Below, one piece after another: positions 1 to 7,049 of a stretch of DNA of 51,077 nt (positions are counted from its first letter, which is position 1; each line of letters begins with the position of its first letter). Made by a program: the position numbers and the translations under genes. The DNA lies in NCBI GenBank assembly GCA_964461715.1, contig CAYWVR010000025.1:1-51077 (forward strand), given 5' to 3'. The notes below the pieces were generated by a model. It worked only from the letters and a program-made list of their open reading frames with translations. It was not told the origin of the DNA and did no database searches. This DNA is from CAYWVR01 sp964461715. Its GTDB lineage: Bacteria > Planctomycetota > Phycisphaerae > FEN-1346.

Positions 1-104
1 TGGGCAAGATGCACAAGATAGGGCATATCGCCCGCGCCCCATTACACAAGACGCCCATCTTGCCGTCCTTGCGCAGCTTTTCAAGAATGACGGCAGGGCG
101 GTTC

Positions 105-126
105 CGGTCCCGTCGCGCCGGGACCG
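105..126 (-). terminator. candidate hairpin after the Hsp20 operon
   Basis: CGGTCCCG (105-112) and CGGGACCG (119-126) form an 8-bp perfect stem with a 6-nt loop. It lies about 56 nt past the last Hsp20 stop codon. A second GC-rich hairpin (CGGCGGG/CCCGCCG) lies at about 130-150, and a GGCAAGATG/CATCTTGCC inverted repeat spans about 3-63. No clear U-run follows, so an intrinsic terminator is only a possibility. I see no gene in 1-181. Confidence 0.35.
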
Positions 127-181
127 CTCGGCGGGGTGGAAACCCGCCGCGCGGACTCGTCTCAGGGATCGTTGATCGGCG

Positions 182-640
182 TCACTTGGTCTCGGAGTGG
201 ATCTCGACGCGGCGGGCCTTGGCCTCCTCGCGTTTGGGGAGGCGGATCTCCAGGACGCCCTGGTGTACCTTGGCCTCGACGCGGTCGGCGTCGACTCCGG
301 ACGGGAGGTGCAGGCTCCGGCTGAACCGCCCGTACCGTCGCTCGACGCGGTGGTAGTCGCGGCCGGAGGATTCGGTCTCGTCGCGCTTTTCGCCCCGGAT
401 CGTGAGGACGTCGCCCGTGACGCTGATGTCGAGGTGTTCGGGCCCGATGCCGGGGACCTCGGCGTGCACGAGCACCTCGTCCTCGGTCTCGGCGATGTCG
501 GTGACGGGGCCCCACTCGGCCAGTCCGTAGGGTTCGCTGGCGCCCGCCCAGAAGCGGCTCACCAGGTCGTTCATCTCGTCGCGAAGCGACGCCAGGGTCA
601 CGCCCGGCATTGATCGTCCACGCCAGGGAATGAGGGCCAT
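182..640 (-). CDS. small heat-shock protein, Hsp20/alpha-crystallin family (third gene of operon)
   Basis: This 152-residue protein has an alpha-crystallin domain from about residue 45 to the end. The N-terminal part reads AEWGPVTDIAETEDEVLVHA, which is the first strands of the domain. The C-terminal part carries the V-x-A-K-x-x-x-G-V-L-E-I-R-L-P-K block that is the family signature. Members are ATP-independent holdases that bind unfolding proteins as oligomers. The start is placed at the ATG at 640, preceded by AGGAAGGA on the coding strand. It is the last of three tandem paralogues on the minus strand, 31 nt after the second. The family call is secure; which stress it serves cannot be read from the sequence. 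Confidence 0.93.
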   Translation of the reverse strand: MALIPWRGRSMPGVTLASLRDEMNDLVSRFWAGASEPYGLAEWGPVTDIAETEDEVLVHAEVPGIGPEHLDISVTGDVLTIRGEKRDETESSGRDYHRVERRYGRFSRSLHLPSGVDADRVEAKVHQGVLEIRLPKREEAKARRVEIHSETK

Positions 641-671
641 GGTTCGCTTCCTCCTTTCCTTTGGTCTCGGT

Positions 672-1058
672 TCAGGCTCCGTCGGCCTTGACTTCGATCC
701 GCCGCGGCTTCAGCCGGTCGGACTTCGGCAGCCGCAGCGTCAACACGCCCTGCTTGAGGGCCGCGTCGACCTTCGACGCGTCGTAATCCGCCGGCAATTG
801 GAACCGCCGGTAGTACTCGCCCGTCTGGAACTCTTCCAGGAGGACCTCGCCGGGCCCCTCGGCGCCCTCGGGGCGGCCGTGGAGCGTCAGGACGTTGTCC
901 TCGACCGTGACGTCGAGCCGGTCGGGCCCGACGCCGGGCATGTCGGCCACGAGGACCAGCTCCTCGGGGGTCTCGTAGATGTCGGTGGCCGGCACGAAGT
1001 AGCTCTCGGGCGGGCCGGACGGTTCGGCGCCAACCTGGACGTCGGTGGCCTTGGCCAT
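672..1058 (-). CDS. small heat-shock protein, Hsp20/alpha-crystallin family (second gene of operon)
   Basis: This 128-residue Hsp20 paralogue has a short variable N-terminus (MAKATDVQVG) followed by the alpha-crystallin domain. The domain holds ADMPGVGPDRLDVTVEDNVL and ends in the G-V-L-T-L-R-L-P-K block. The ATG at 1058 is chosen over the longer upstream reading because it has a strong GGAGGAGG ribosome site and follows the previous gene's stop after only 2 nt. The longer reading would run back through the whole first gene. It has no obvious IXI-type C-terminal tail. Expression as part of one three-gene sHSP transcript is inferred from the spacing. Confidence 0.93.
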   Translation of the reverse strand: MAKATDVQVGAEPSGPPESYFVPATDIYETPEELVLVADMPGVGPDRLDVTVEDNVLTLHGRPEGAEGPGEVLLEEFQTGEYYRRFQLPADYDASKVDAALKQGVLTLRLPKSDRLKPRRIEVKADGA

Positions 1059-1060
1059 GG

Positions 1061-1564
1061 CTATTCCTCCTCCTTCTTCGTGTCGATCTTCTTGGGGGCG
1101 GACTCGCTCCGGCCTTCGACGGCCAGGGGGACCCGCTTCGGTTTCGTTTCCTCGGCCTTCGGGACGCGGATCGAGAGAATTCCCTTCGCCAAGTGCGCCT
1201 CGCACTTCGTCGAGTCGACCGTCCCGGGCAACGTCAGGGCCCGGCTGAAGCGGCCGGCGTCGCGTTCGCGTCGGTGGAGCGTGACGTTCTCCTCCGGCAC
1301 GGCGTCGGCCCGCCGGCCGGCGACCGTCAGATGGTTGCCCGTCACGGTCACCTCCAGGTCGTCCATCTCCAGGCCGGGGACCTCGCACTCGACGACGTAG
1401 TCGTCGCGGGTCTCGCGGACGGTCATCGGCGGGTACACGTAGCCGGCCCGGATGCGCCCGAGCTGCTGGACGTGCTTGCCGAAGACACTGTCGAAGAGCC
1501 GGTTCATCTCCCGCTGGAGTTCCGAGAGCGGCCCGGCTGCCGGCACCCATCCTCTGAGTGTCAT
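1061..1564 (-). CDS. small heat-shock protein, Hsp20/alpha-crystallin family (first gene of operon)
   Basis: This 167-residue Hsp20 protein is the longest of the three paralogues. The N-terminal arm (residues 1-45) contains LQREMNRLFDSVFG, the amphipathic helix typical of class A bacterial sHSPs. The alpha-crystallin domain covers about 50-140 and ends G-I-L-S-I-R-V-P-K. A lysine/glutamate-rich tail ends KKEEE. The ATG at 1564 has AGGAAGGAG 6-7 nt upstream. The longer reading frame upstream is low-complexity Arg/Pro and is rejected. It is the promoter-proximal gene, about 50 nt downstream of a predicted sigma-54-type start site. Confidence 0.93.
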   Translation of the reverse strand: MTLRGWVPAAGPLSELQREMNRLFDSVFGKHVQQLGRIRAGYVYPPMTVRETRDDYVVECEVPGLEMDDLEVTVTGNHLTVAGRRADAVPEENVTLHRRERDAGRFSRALTLPGTVDSTKCEAHLAKGILSIRVPKAEETKPKRVPLAVEGRSESAPKKIDTKKEEE

Positions 1565-1622
1565 CGTCTCGCTCCTTCCTCTGGGGTCCACGTGTTGCTC
1601 CGTCCGTCGGTTCCCATGATGT

Positions 1623-1637
1623 GCAAAGCCGATGCCA
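1623..1637 (-). promoter_or_regulatory. sigma-54-type (-24/-12) promoter candidate for the Hsp20 operon
   Basis: On the minus strand the sequence is TGGCATCGGCTTTGC followed by A, which matches TGGCAyr-N4-TTGCa. The GG and GC elements have the required spacing. A start about 12 nt downstream would give a leader of roughly 45-50 nt before the ATG at 1564. The site lies in the divergent spacer shared with mnmG. Activation would need an enhancer-binding protein; none is in the window. A chance match cannot be excluded. Confidence 0.5.
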
Positions 1638-1744
1638 AAGGCCGGGCGCCGAGAAGGCCGAAAAGCCCCTGCTGGGGCGCTCCTGCCTGTCAAACTGGCA
1701 AATGCCCGGGCCGCGGCCCCGCCGGAAGGCCTGCCAAAGTGGCA

Positions 1745-1772
1745 TGGACCGGCGCACGCGGCCGCGTATAAT
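1745..1772 (+). promoter_or_regulatory. sigma-70-type promoter of mnmG
   Basis: TGGACC (1745-1750), a 16-nt spacer and a perfect TATAAT (1767-1772). The predicted start would fall about 7 nt before the ATG at 1786. The upstream in-frame ATG at 1771 lies inside the -10 box and so cannot be on this transcript. Confidence 0.6.
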
Positions 1773-1785
1773 GGCCGGCGACAGC

Positions 1786-3609
1786 ATGGAGACGGGCTAC
1801 GACATTGCGGTCGTCGGAGGCGGGCACGCCGGATGCGAGGCTGCCCTGGCCGCGGCGCGCCTCGGGGCACGCACCGTCCTCGTGACGATGGAGCTGGCGG
1901 CGGTGGCGCGGATGTCCTGCAACCCCGCGATCGGCGGGGTGGCGAAGGGCCAGATCGTCCGCGAGATCGATGCCCTCGGCGGCGAGATGGGCCGCGTGGC
2001 CGACGCGACGGCCATCCAGTGGCGGCTCCTGAATCGCAGCAAGGGCCCCGCCGTCCGCAGCCCCCGGGCCCAGTGCGACCGGGCCCTCTACTCCCGCGAG
2101 ATGCTCCGGCGGCTCCGGGCCTGCCCGGGGCTCGAACTCGTCGAGGGGACGGTGGACGAGCTGACGGTTCGCGAGGGACGGGCGCGGGGGGGCCTCCTCG
2201 ATGACGGGCGGCGGATCGAGGCGAGGGCGGTGATCCTGACGACCGGGACGTTCCTGCGGGGGCTCTTGCACCTCGGGGACGCGTCGTGGCCGGGCGGCCG
2301 CATCGACGAGCCGGCGGCCGAGGGTCTCTCGGCGAGCCTGGAGCGGGCGGGCCTGGCCCTCGCGCGCCTAAAGACCGGCACGCCCCCGCGCGTCGACGGG
2401 CGGACCCTCGACGCCACGCGTCTCGAAGAGCAGCCGAGCGACCCGGAGCCGGTCCGGTTCTCCTTCGGCCCGCCGCCCGAGGCGCCGCTTCGGACCGTCT
2501 CGTGCTGGATCACCGAGACCACGCCCGAGGTCCACGAGACGCTGCGGGCGAACCTGGACCGGGCGCCGCTCTACTCCGGCCAGATCGTCTCCACCGGGCC
2601 GCGCTACTGCCCGAGCATCGAGGTCAAGATCGTGCGTTTCCCGGACCGGGCGCGGCACCCGGTGTTCCTGGAGCCGGAGGGTGTGGAGACGCACCGGGTC
2701 TATTGCAACGGCCTGGCGACCAGCGTCCCGCGCGACGTCCAGGACGCGATGCTCGGCGGCATTCCCGGCTTGGAGCGGGCGCAGGTCCTCCGGTACGGGT
2801 ACGCCGTCGAGTACGACTTCGTGCCGCCCACGCAGACCCGGCCGACGCTGGAGGCGAAGGAGGTCGAGGGGCTGTATCTGGCGGGGCAGATCAACGGGAC
2901 GAGCGGGTACGAGGAGGCCGCGGGGCAAGGCATCCTGGCGGGGATTAACGCGGCCCGGGCCCTGGCCGGCGCGTCGCCGATCGTGCTGCGGCGGGACCAG
3001 GCGTATCTCGGGGTCCTCGTCGACGATCTGGTCACGAAGGGCACGGAGGAGCCGTACCGCATGTTCACGAGCCTGGCCGAGCATCGGCTGCACCTGCGGC
3101 ACGACAACGCCGACCGGCGGCTGATGCCGGTGGGACGGGAGGTGGGCCTGGTGGGCGAGGCGGCCTGGGCGCGCCTGGAGGCGAAGGAACGCGAGATCGC
3201 CGCGGCGCAGAAGGTCCTGGCCGAGACGCGCCGTGAGGGGCGGACGCTGGAGCGCATCCTCCGGCGGCCGGAGATGACGTGGCCCGCGCTGGCCGCCGCC
3301 GAGCCCGCCCTCGCGGACCTCGATCTCTCGCCCGAGGCCCGCGCGCAGGTCGAGATCGAGGCGAAGTATGCCGGGTACCTGGCGCGCCAACGGGCCCAGA
3401 TCGAGCGTGCGCGGCGGATGGAGGACCGGTCGATCCCCGCGCGGCTCGATTACGCCGACGTGCCGCATCTCAGGAACGAGGCACGCGAGAAGCTGGCCCG
3501 GGTGCGTCCGCGGTCGCTGGGCCAGGCGGGGCGGATTCCGGGACTGGGACCGGCCGACGTGGCCGTCCTGGCCATCTATCTCGACTCGAAGCGGTCGCAG
3601 CCCGTCTGA
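1786..3609 (+). CDS. mnmG: tRNA uridine-5-carboxymethylaminomethyl(34) synthesis enzyme MnmG (GidA)
   Basis: This 607-residue FAD protein works with MnmE (not in the window) to modify U34 of certain tRNAs. The Rossmann motif GGGHAG lies near residue 10, followed by the conserved MSCNPAIGG and VAKGQIVREIDALGG stretches. The second family block is around RLKTGTPPRVDG, and TSLAEHRLHLRHDNAD lies in the C-terminal third. Length fits the family (about 620). The ATG at 1786 is preferred to the one at 1771, which overlaps the TATAAT box. There is no Shine-Dalgarno sequence before 1786, consistent with a very short leader. It is divergent from the Hsp20 operon. Confidence 0.97.
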   Translation: METGYDIAVVGGGHAGCEAALAAARLGARTVLVTMELAAVARMSCNPAIGGVAKGQIVREIDALGGEMGRVADATAIQWRLLNRSKGPAVRSPRAQCDRALYSREMLRRLRACPGLELVEGTVDELTVREGRARGGLLDDGRRIEARAVILTTGTFLRGLLHLGDASWPGGRIDEPAAEGLSASLERAGLALARLKTGTPPRVDGRTLDATRLEEQPSDPEPVRFSFGPPPEAPLRTVSCWITETTPEVHETLRANLDRAPLYSGQIVSTGPRYCPSIEVKIVRFPDRARHPVFLEPEGVETHRVYCNGLATSVPRDVQDAMLGGIPGLERAQVLRYGYAVEYDFVPPTQTRPTLEAKEVEGLYLAGQINGTSGYEEAAGQGILAGINAARALAGASPIVLRRDQAYLGVLVDDLVTKGTEEPYRMFTSLAEHRLHLRHDNADRRLMPVGREVGLVGEAAWARLEAKEREIAAAQKVLAETRREGRTLERILRRPEMTWPALAAAEPALADLDLSPEARAQVEIEAKYAGYLARQRAQIERARRMEDRSIPARLDYADVPHLRNEAREKLARVRPRSLGQAGRIPGLGPADVAVLAIYLDSKRSQPV

Positions 3610-3621
3610 GGGAGGCCCACG

Positions 3622-4110
3622 ATGCGCATCCGCGTGCTTCTGGGTCCGGACGACGGCCGAGGAGGAGCACCCGGCGGTGCTCGACGGGACGGGCTTTGAG
3701 CCCGATACGGGTTACTTCATCGAGGTCATGGTCGACGGGAAGGCCTGCCTCGGGGGCGCGCATCCCGTCTTCCGGACTCACGCGCCGGCGTGGAAGGGGT
3801 GGCGGTTCCGCGTCGGGTTCGGCGGCGGGGCCCGGTACATCCCGAAGAAGGAGTCGATCTGGGACACGATCCGCGCCCACAACCTGGCCGGGTCCCTGTT
3901 CCTCGGCGACAACGTCTACATCGACCGGCCGACGAACTTTGAGCTGCCGCGGGCCCACTCCTTCCGGCGCCAGAGCGATCCGAGCTTTCGGCGAATGGTC
4001 GCCACGACGCCGATCCACGCGATCTGGGACGATCACGACTTCGGCCCGAACGACTGTGCGGGCGGCCTGGACCCGTTCAAGCCCGCGTCCACGCCCAAGG
4101 TCTGGCGCGG
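3622..4110 (+). pseudogene. PhoD-like alkaline phosphatase/phosphodiesterase remnant
   Basis: An ATG at 3622 after GGGAGG opens a frame that stops after about 25 codons. From about 3630 another frame reads on with recognisable PhoD-like sequence. SLFLGDNVYIDRP carries the metal-binding GD-N-x-Y-x-D motif, and IHAIWDDHDFGPND is the catalytic WDDHDFG block. Homology ends soon after, near 4090; the rest of the frame is a shadow of the next gene. The N-terminal half and C-terminal domain are missing and a frameshift separates the likely start from the body. I read this as a decayed 3' neighbour of mnmG. A sequencing frameshift would explain the start but not the missing C-terminus. Confidence 0.65.
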
Positions 4111-4214
4111 GAGACGGGAATCGCTGAAGCGGTCCCTCCGTTCGGGTCGATACGCCGGTGCGGCTCCGCTAGCGACGAAGGCCGCGACGCGCACCCTGAG
4201 AGCCGAGGTCCGGT

Positions 4215-4556
4215 ATGCTCCGCGTCGACGAACGGCGACGCCATGCCCGTCTGCAACTGGTCTTCCCGGCCACGCTCCGCGACCCGTCGGGGCGGGTGCT
4301 CCTGAAAGGGCGGACGGCGGACATCGCCTCGGGCGGCATCCGGATCATCGGGCAGGGGGGCGCGGCCCTTCGCGACGAGCAGACCGTCTGGGTTGAGCTC
4401 AGCCTTCCGCGCGTCCGCGCCTCCGGGCCGGATACCCGCACCGTGAAGATGCGCGGGCAGGTGCGGCGGGTCGAGGTGATGGGCGAGTGGCGAAGCGTCA
4501 TCGTCGTCGTCTTCGAGAGCAACTTCCACACGCGGCTGCTGGATCCCACCATCTAG
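4215..4556 (+). CDS. PilZ-domain protein (probable c-di-GMP receptor)
   Basis: This 113-residue single-domain protein carries the N-terminal RxxxR-type motif (E-R-R-R-H-A-R, residues 6-12) and the second c-di-GMP motif D-I-A-S-G-G (about residue 35). The rest is a predicted beta barrel ending with VVVFESNF. Both ligand motifs are intact, so c-di-GMP binding is likely from family knowledge. No effector domain is attached, so its target is unknown. The neighbouring prepilin genes make surface motility or secretion a reasonable guess. No strong ribosome site is seen. It converges on the VWA gene with a 6-nt gap. Confidence 0.82.
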   Translation: MLRVDERRRHARLQLVFPATLRDPSGRVLLKGRTADIASGGIRIIGQGGAALRDEQTVWVELSLPRVRASGPDTRTVKMRGQVRRVEVMGEWRSVIVVVFESNFHTRLLDPTI

Positions 4557-4562
4557 GACGGG

Positions 4563-7001
4563 CTACAACCGTCCCGCCAGCCGCAAGCCCACCAGCAGGA
4601 CGATCGCCCCGAGTCCGGCCCGGAGAAACCAGAGCCCCACCGGCCGCATGGCGCGATCGATGTGCTCGCGGACGGCGTCGGCGACGGCGGCCGGGGAGGT
4701 GTGCAGGCGCCCGCCGCCCGCCTCGGCGATTCGCTCGAGGGCGTCGAGGTCGGCCCCGAACGCCTCATACTCGGCCGGAGGAAGGCCGGGCCGGGCCAGC
4801 CGGACGCGTCCTCCGCCGGGCTTGCCCGCGACGACGACGGCCGCCGCCGAGCCGGAGGCGGGGCCGAGGTCGGCCTCGAAGATGCCCGGCTCGACCTGCT
4901 CCAAGGACGCGGCGCGGGCCTCCGCGCGGCCCTCCGGGAAGGCGGTGGCGGTGAACTCGCCCGCCTCTGGGATGCCCTCCGGCGGAACCTCGGCCCGCAC
5001 GACCCATCGTCCCCCGCGCTCCTCGATCCGTGCCTCCCATGGCCCCGGGTCGGCGGGACCGCGGAGCCAGGCGAGGATTGCCGGTAGGTGGGCCGCCAAG
5101 CCGTCGGGAGCTTCGCCCGCGGGCCAGGGCATGGCGGCCACGGCCCCGAGGCCGCGCCGCCAGGAGGCCAGGAGCGGCACGTCGCGGTCCTCGTGGGTCG
5201 CGGCCCAGTGGAGCGTCGCCTCGGGCCGCATGCGGGTGGGGTTCCATGCCGCGACGGGTGGCAGAGGGCCGGCGGGCGCGTCCCAAAGAGGCGGGGCGGT
5301 GTGCCGGCGGGGCTGAAGCGGCCCCTCCTTGAGTCCCTCGCCTCGCACGGCCGCGAGGTCACGAAGGAATGTCGCGCCGAGCCGCGCGAGGTCTCGCGTC
5401 CGGTAGAACCGGCCTCCCGTCCCCTCGGCGAGGGCGGCAAGCCGCGCGAGGTCGGCGTCCGCGCCCGTGGCCACGGTCGAGACGGTGACGCCCGCCTCGC
5501 GACAGGCGGCGAGCAGGGCCGCCACGTCAAAATCTTCGCTCTGGCCGTCCGAGAGGAGCAGGACGTGCCGGCGCGTCGCGTTGGCGGAGGAGGGTTCGAG
5601 CAAGCCGAGGGCCGTTCGAACGGCGGGGGTGATCCGCGTCCCGCCCGCCGCCCGCACCGCCAGGAGCGCTCCGCGAAGGGCGGGCCACGCCTCGAGGGGC
5701 GCCGGGGCGGTGACCACGTCCGGCTGATCGGCGAAGGCCACCAGGCCCGGGCGGTCGCCTTCGGCCAGCGCCGGACGCAACTCCAGGACGGCCTGCTTCG
5801 CCAGGGCCAGCTTCTGCACGCCGCCTACCGTCTCGTTCATCGACCCGCTGGTGTCGAGGGCGAGGACCAGCGCGACGGGGGGCCGCTTCCCGGCTCGTGA
5901 GGTGACGGGCAGGAGGTCGTCGAGCGGCGAGGCCGCGTAGCCCCCCGCCGCGAAGCTCCGTTCGCCGCCGAGCACCACCAGACCCAGCCCCCCCTCGGTC
6001 ACGCGGGCCGCCAGCCGCCGGACCTCGGCCGCCGGCGGGGCGGGCACGTCGTCCAGCACCACCACGGCCGCATCCGAGGGGACGGCGAGGCCCGCCTCGT
6101 CGCTCATCGTCGTCACGGGCCGTGGCAGGAGGTCGCGCACGGCGCCGGGCTCGGGCCCCCCGTGAAGGTAGACGAAGCGGCGGGGCGGGCCGACGAGCAG
6201 GGCCAGCGTGGCCCGGTTGTTCTCGGCGACCGTGTCGGCGGGGGATGCGACCTCGGCGGCGTATCGAACGATCCCTTCGGGGGGCGGCGGTGCGTCGAAG
6301 CGCAGGCTCGCGCCTGAGCCGGCTTCGAGGCGGACGGAGCGCGTCTCGGGCGGGCGGTCGGCTCCCTCGTGTCGGAGGATGATCTCCGCCTCGGCATCGA
6401 CGTTCGCAGCCAGGCGAAGCTCCAAGGCGACGGGTTGCCCGGCCTCGGGCGGGGCCAGGGGCGCGACGCCCGTCACCCGCACGTCCGCGGGGACCGTCAG
6501 TCGGGGCATCAGGGTATGCACCGCGACCCCGCGGGAGGCGAGGCGTGTGGCCTCGGCGACGGCCTCCTCGACGGCCCCGCGGCCGTCGCCTACGAGGAGC
6601 ACGAGGCCCCGCCCCTCGGGAAGGGCGGCCGCCGCGTCGGCCAGGCCCGCGGCGAGGTCGGTGCGGTCGCCCGGCGAGAAGGGGACGAGGTCCAAGGGAA
6701 CGTCGGGCAAAGCTCGGGCGAGCGAGACGCGGAGGGTCTCGGGGGGCGGGGCCCCTGCGAGGGCCATCGAGGCGGAGACGTCGGCGGCGATGGCGACGTG
6801 GGCGGCGGCGCGGCGTGTGGTGCGGATCGACGGGGCCGCCAAGCCAGCCAGGAGGCACCCCGTGGCGAGGACCGAGAGGGCGAAGCGTCCGACGGCGCCG
6901 GGTCGGGCGGGCCGGTTCCGAAAGGCCGCCGCCCCCAGCGCCGCCCACACGGGGACCGCGAGCGCGAGCACCCACGGATGGGCCGCGTCGAGGAAGCTCA
7001 T
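4563..7001 (-). CDS. membrane protein with two VWA domains and a glutamine-amidotransferase-like middle domain
   Basis: This is an 812-residue protein. Two N-terminal membrane helices lie at about residues 9-26 and 39-56. VWA domain 1 has a D-V-S-A-S MIDAS start at 74-78. A carbohydrate/CARDB-like beta segment follows at about 175-265. The class I amidotransferase-like segment at about 270-365 (LGGERSFAAGGY) lacks a visible catalytic Cys. VWA domain 2 has D-T-S-G-S at 383-387. A final membrane helix is near the C-terminus (LWFLRAGLGAIVLLVGLRLA). This layout is common in planctomycete-type BatA-like proteins; the molecular role is not established. The ATG at 7001 lies 6 nt from a TATAAT box, and the upstream in-frame start is rejected. 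Confidence 0.85.
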   Translation of the reverse strand: MSFLDAAHPWVLALAVPVWAALGAAAFRNRPARPGAVGRFALSVLATGCLLAGLAAPSIRTTRRAAAHVAIAADVSASMALAGAPPPETLRVSLARALPDVPLDLVPFSPGDRTDLAAGLADAAAALPEGRGLVLLVGDGRGAVEEAVAEATRLASRGVAVHTLMPRLTVPADVRVTGVAPLAPPEAGQPVALELRLAANVDAEAEIILRHEGADRPPETRSVRLEAGSGASLRFDAPPPPEGIVRYAAEVASPADTVAENNRATLALLVGPPRRFVYLHGGPEPGAVRDLLPRPVTTMSDEAGLAVPSDAAVVVLDDVPAPPAAEVRRLAARVTEGGLGLVVLGGERSFAAGGYAASPLDDLLPVTSRAGKRPPVALVLALDTSGSMNETVGGVQKLALAKQAVLELRPALAEGDRPGLVAFADQPDVVTAPAPLEAWPALRGALLAVRAAGGTRITPAVRTALGLLEPSSANATRRHVLLLSDGQSEDFDVAALLAACREAGVTVSTVATGADADLARLAALAEGTGGRFYRTRDLARLGATFLRDLAAVRGEGLKEGPLQPRRHTAPPLWDAPAGPLPPVAAWNPTRMRPEATLHWAATHEDRDVPLLASWRRGLGAVAAMPWPAGEAPDGLAAHLPAILAWLRGPADPGPWEARIEERGGRWVVRAEVPPEGIPEAGEFTATAFPEGRAEARAASLEQVEPGIFEADLGPASGSAAAVVVAGKPGGGRVRLARPGLPPAEYEAFGADLDALERIAEAGGGRLHTSPAAVADAVREHIDRAMRPVGLWFLRAGLGAIVLLVGLRLAGRL

Positions 7002-7007
7002 GGCCGG

Positions 7008-7013
7008 ATTATA
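7008..7013 (-). promoter_or_regulatory. -10 box (TATAAT) directly before the VWA gene
   Basis: TATAAT on the minus strand ends 6 nt before the ATG at 7001, so transcription would begin at or next to the start codon. No good -35 is seen at 17 nt; TTGCTG is present but at 21 nt. There is no Shine-Dalgarno sequence. Confidence 0.5.
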
Positions 7014-7049
7014 GGGTGCGACCGGTCCCGCAGCCAGCAAATAGGGGGC

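Noticed and set aside
1771..1785. earlier ATG for mnmG at 1771
   Set aside because: It lies inside the perfect TATAAT box, so a transcript from that promoter would not contain it.
3622..3699. short intact peptide gene starting at the good ribosome site after mnmG
   Set aside because: The 25-codon product has no recognisable feature, and the PhoD-like motifs downstream make a broken phosphatase the simpler reading.
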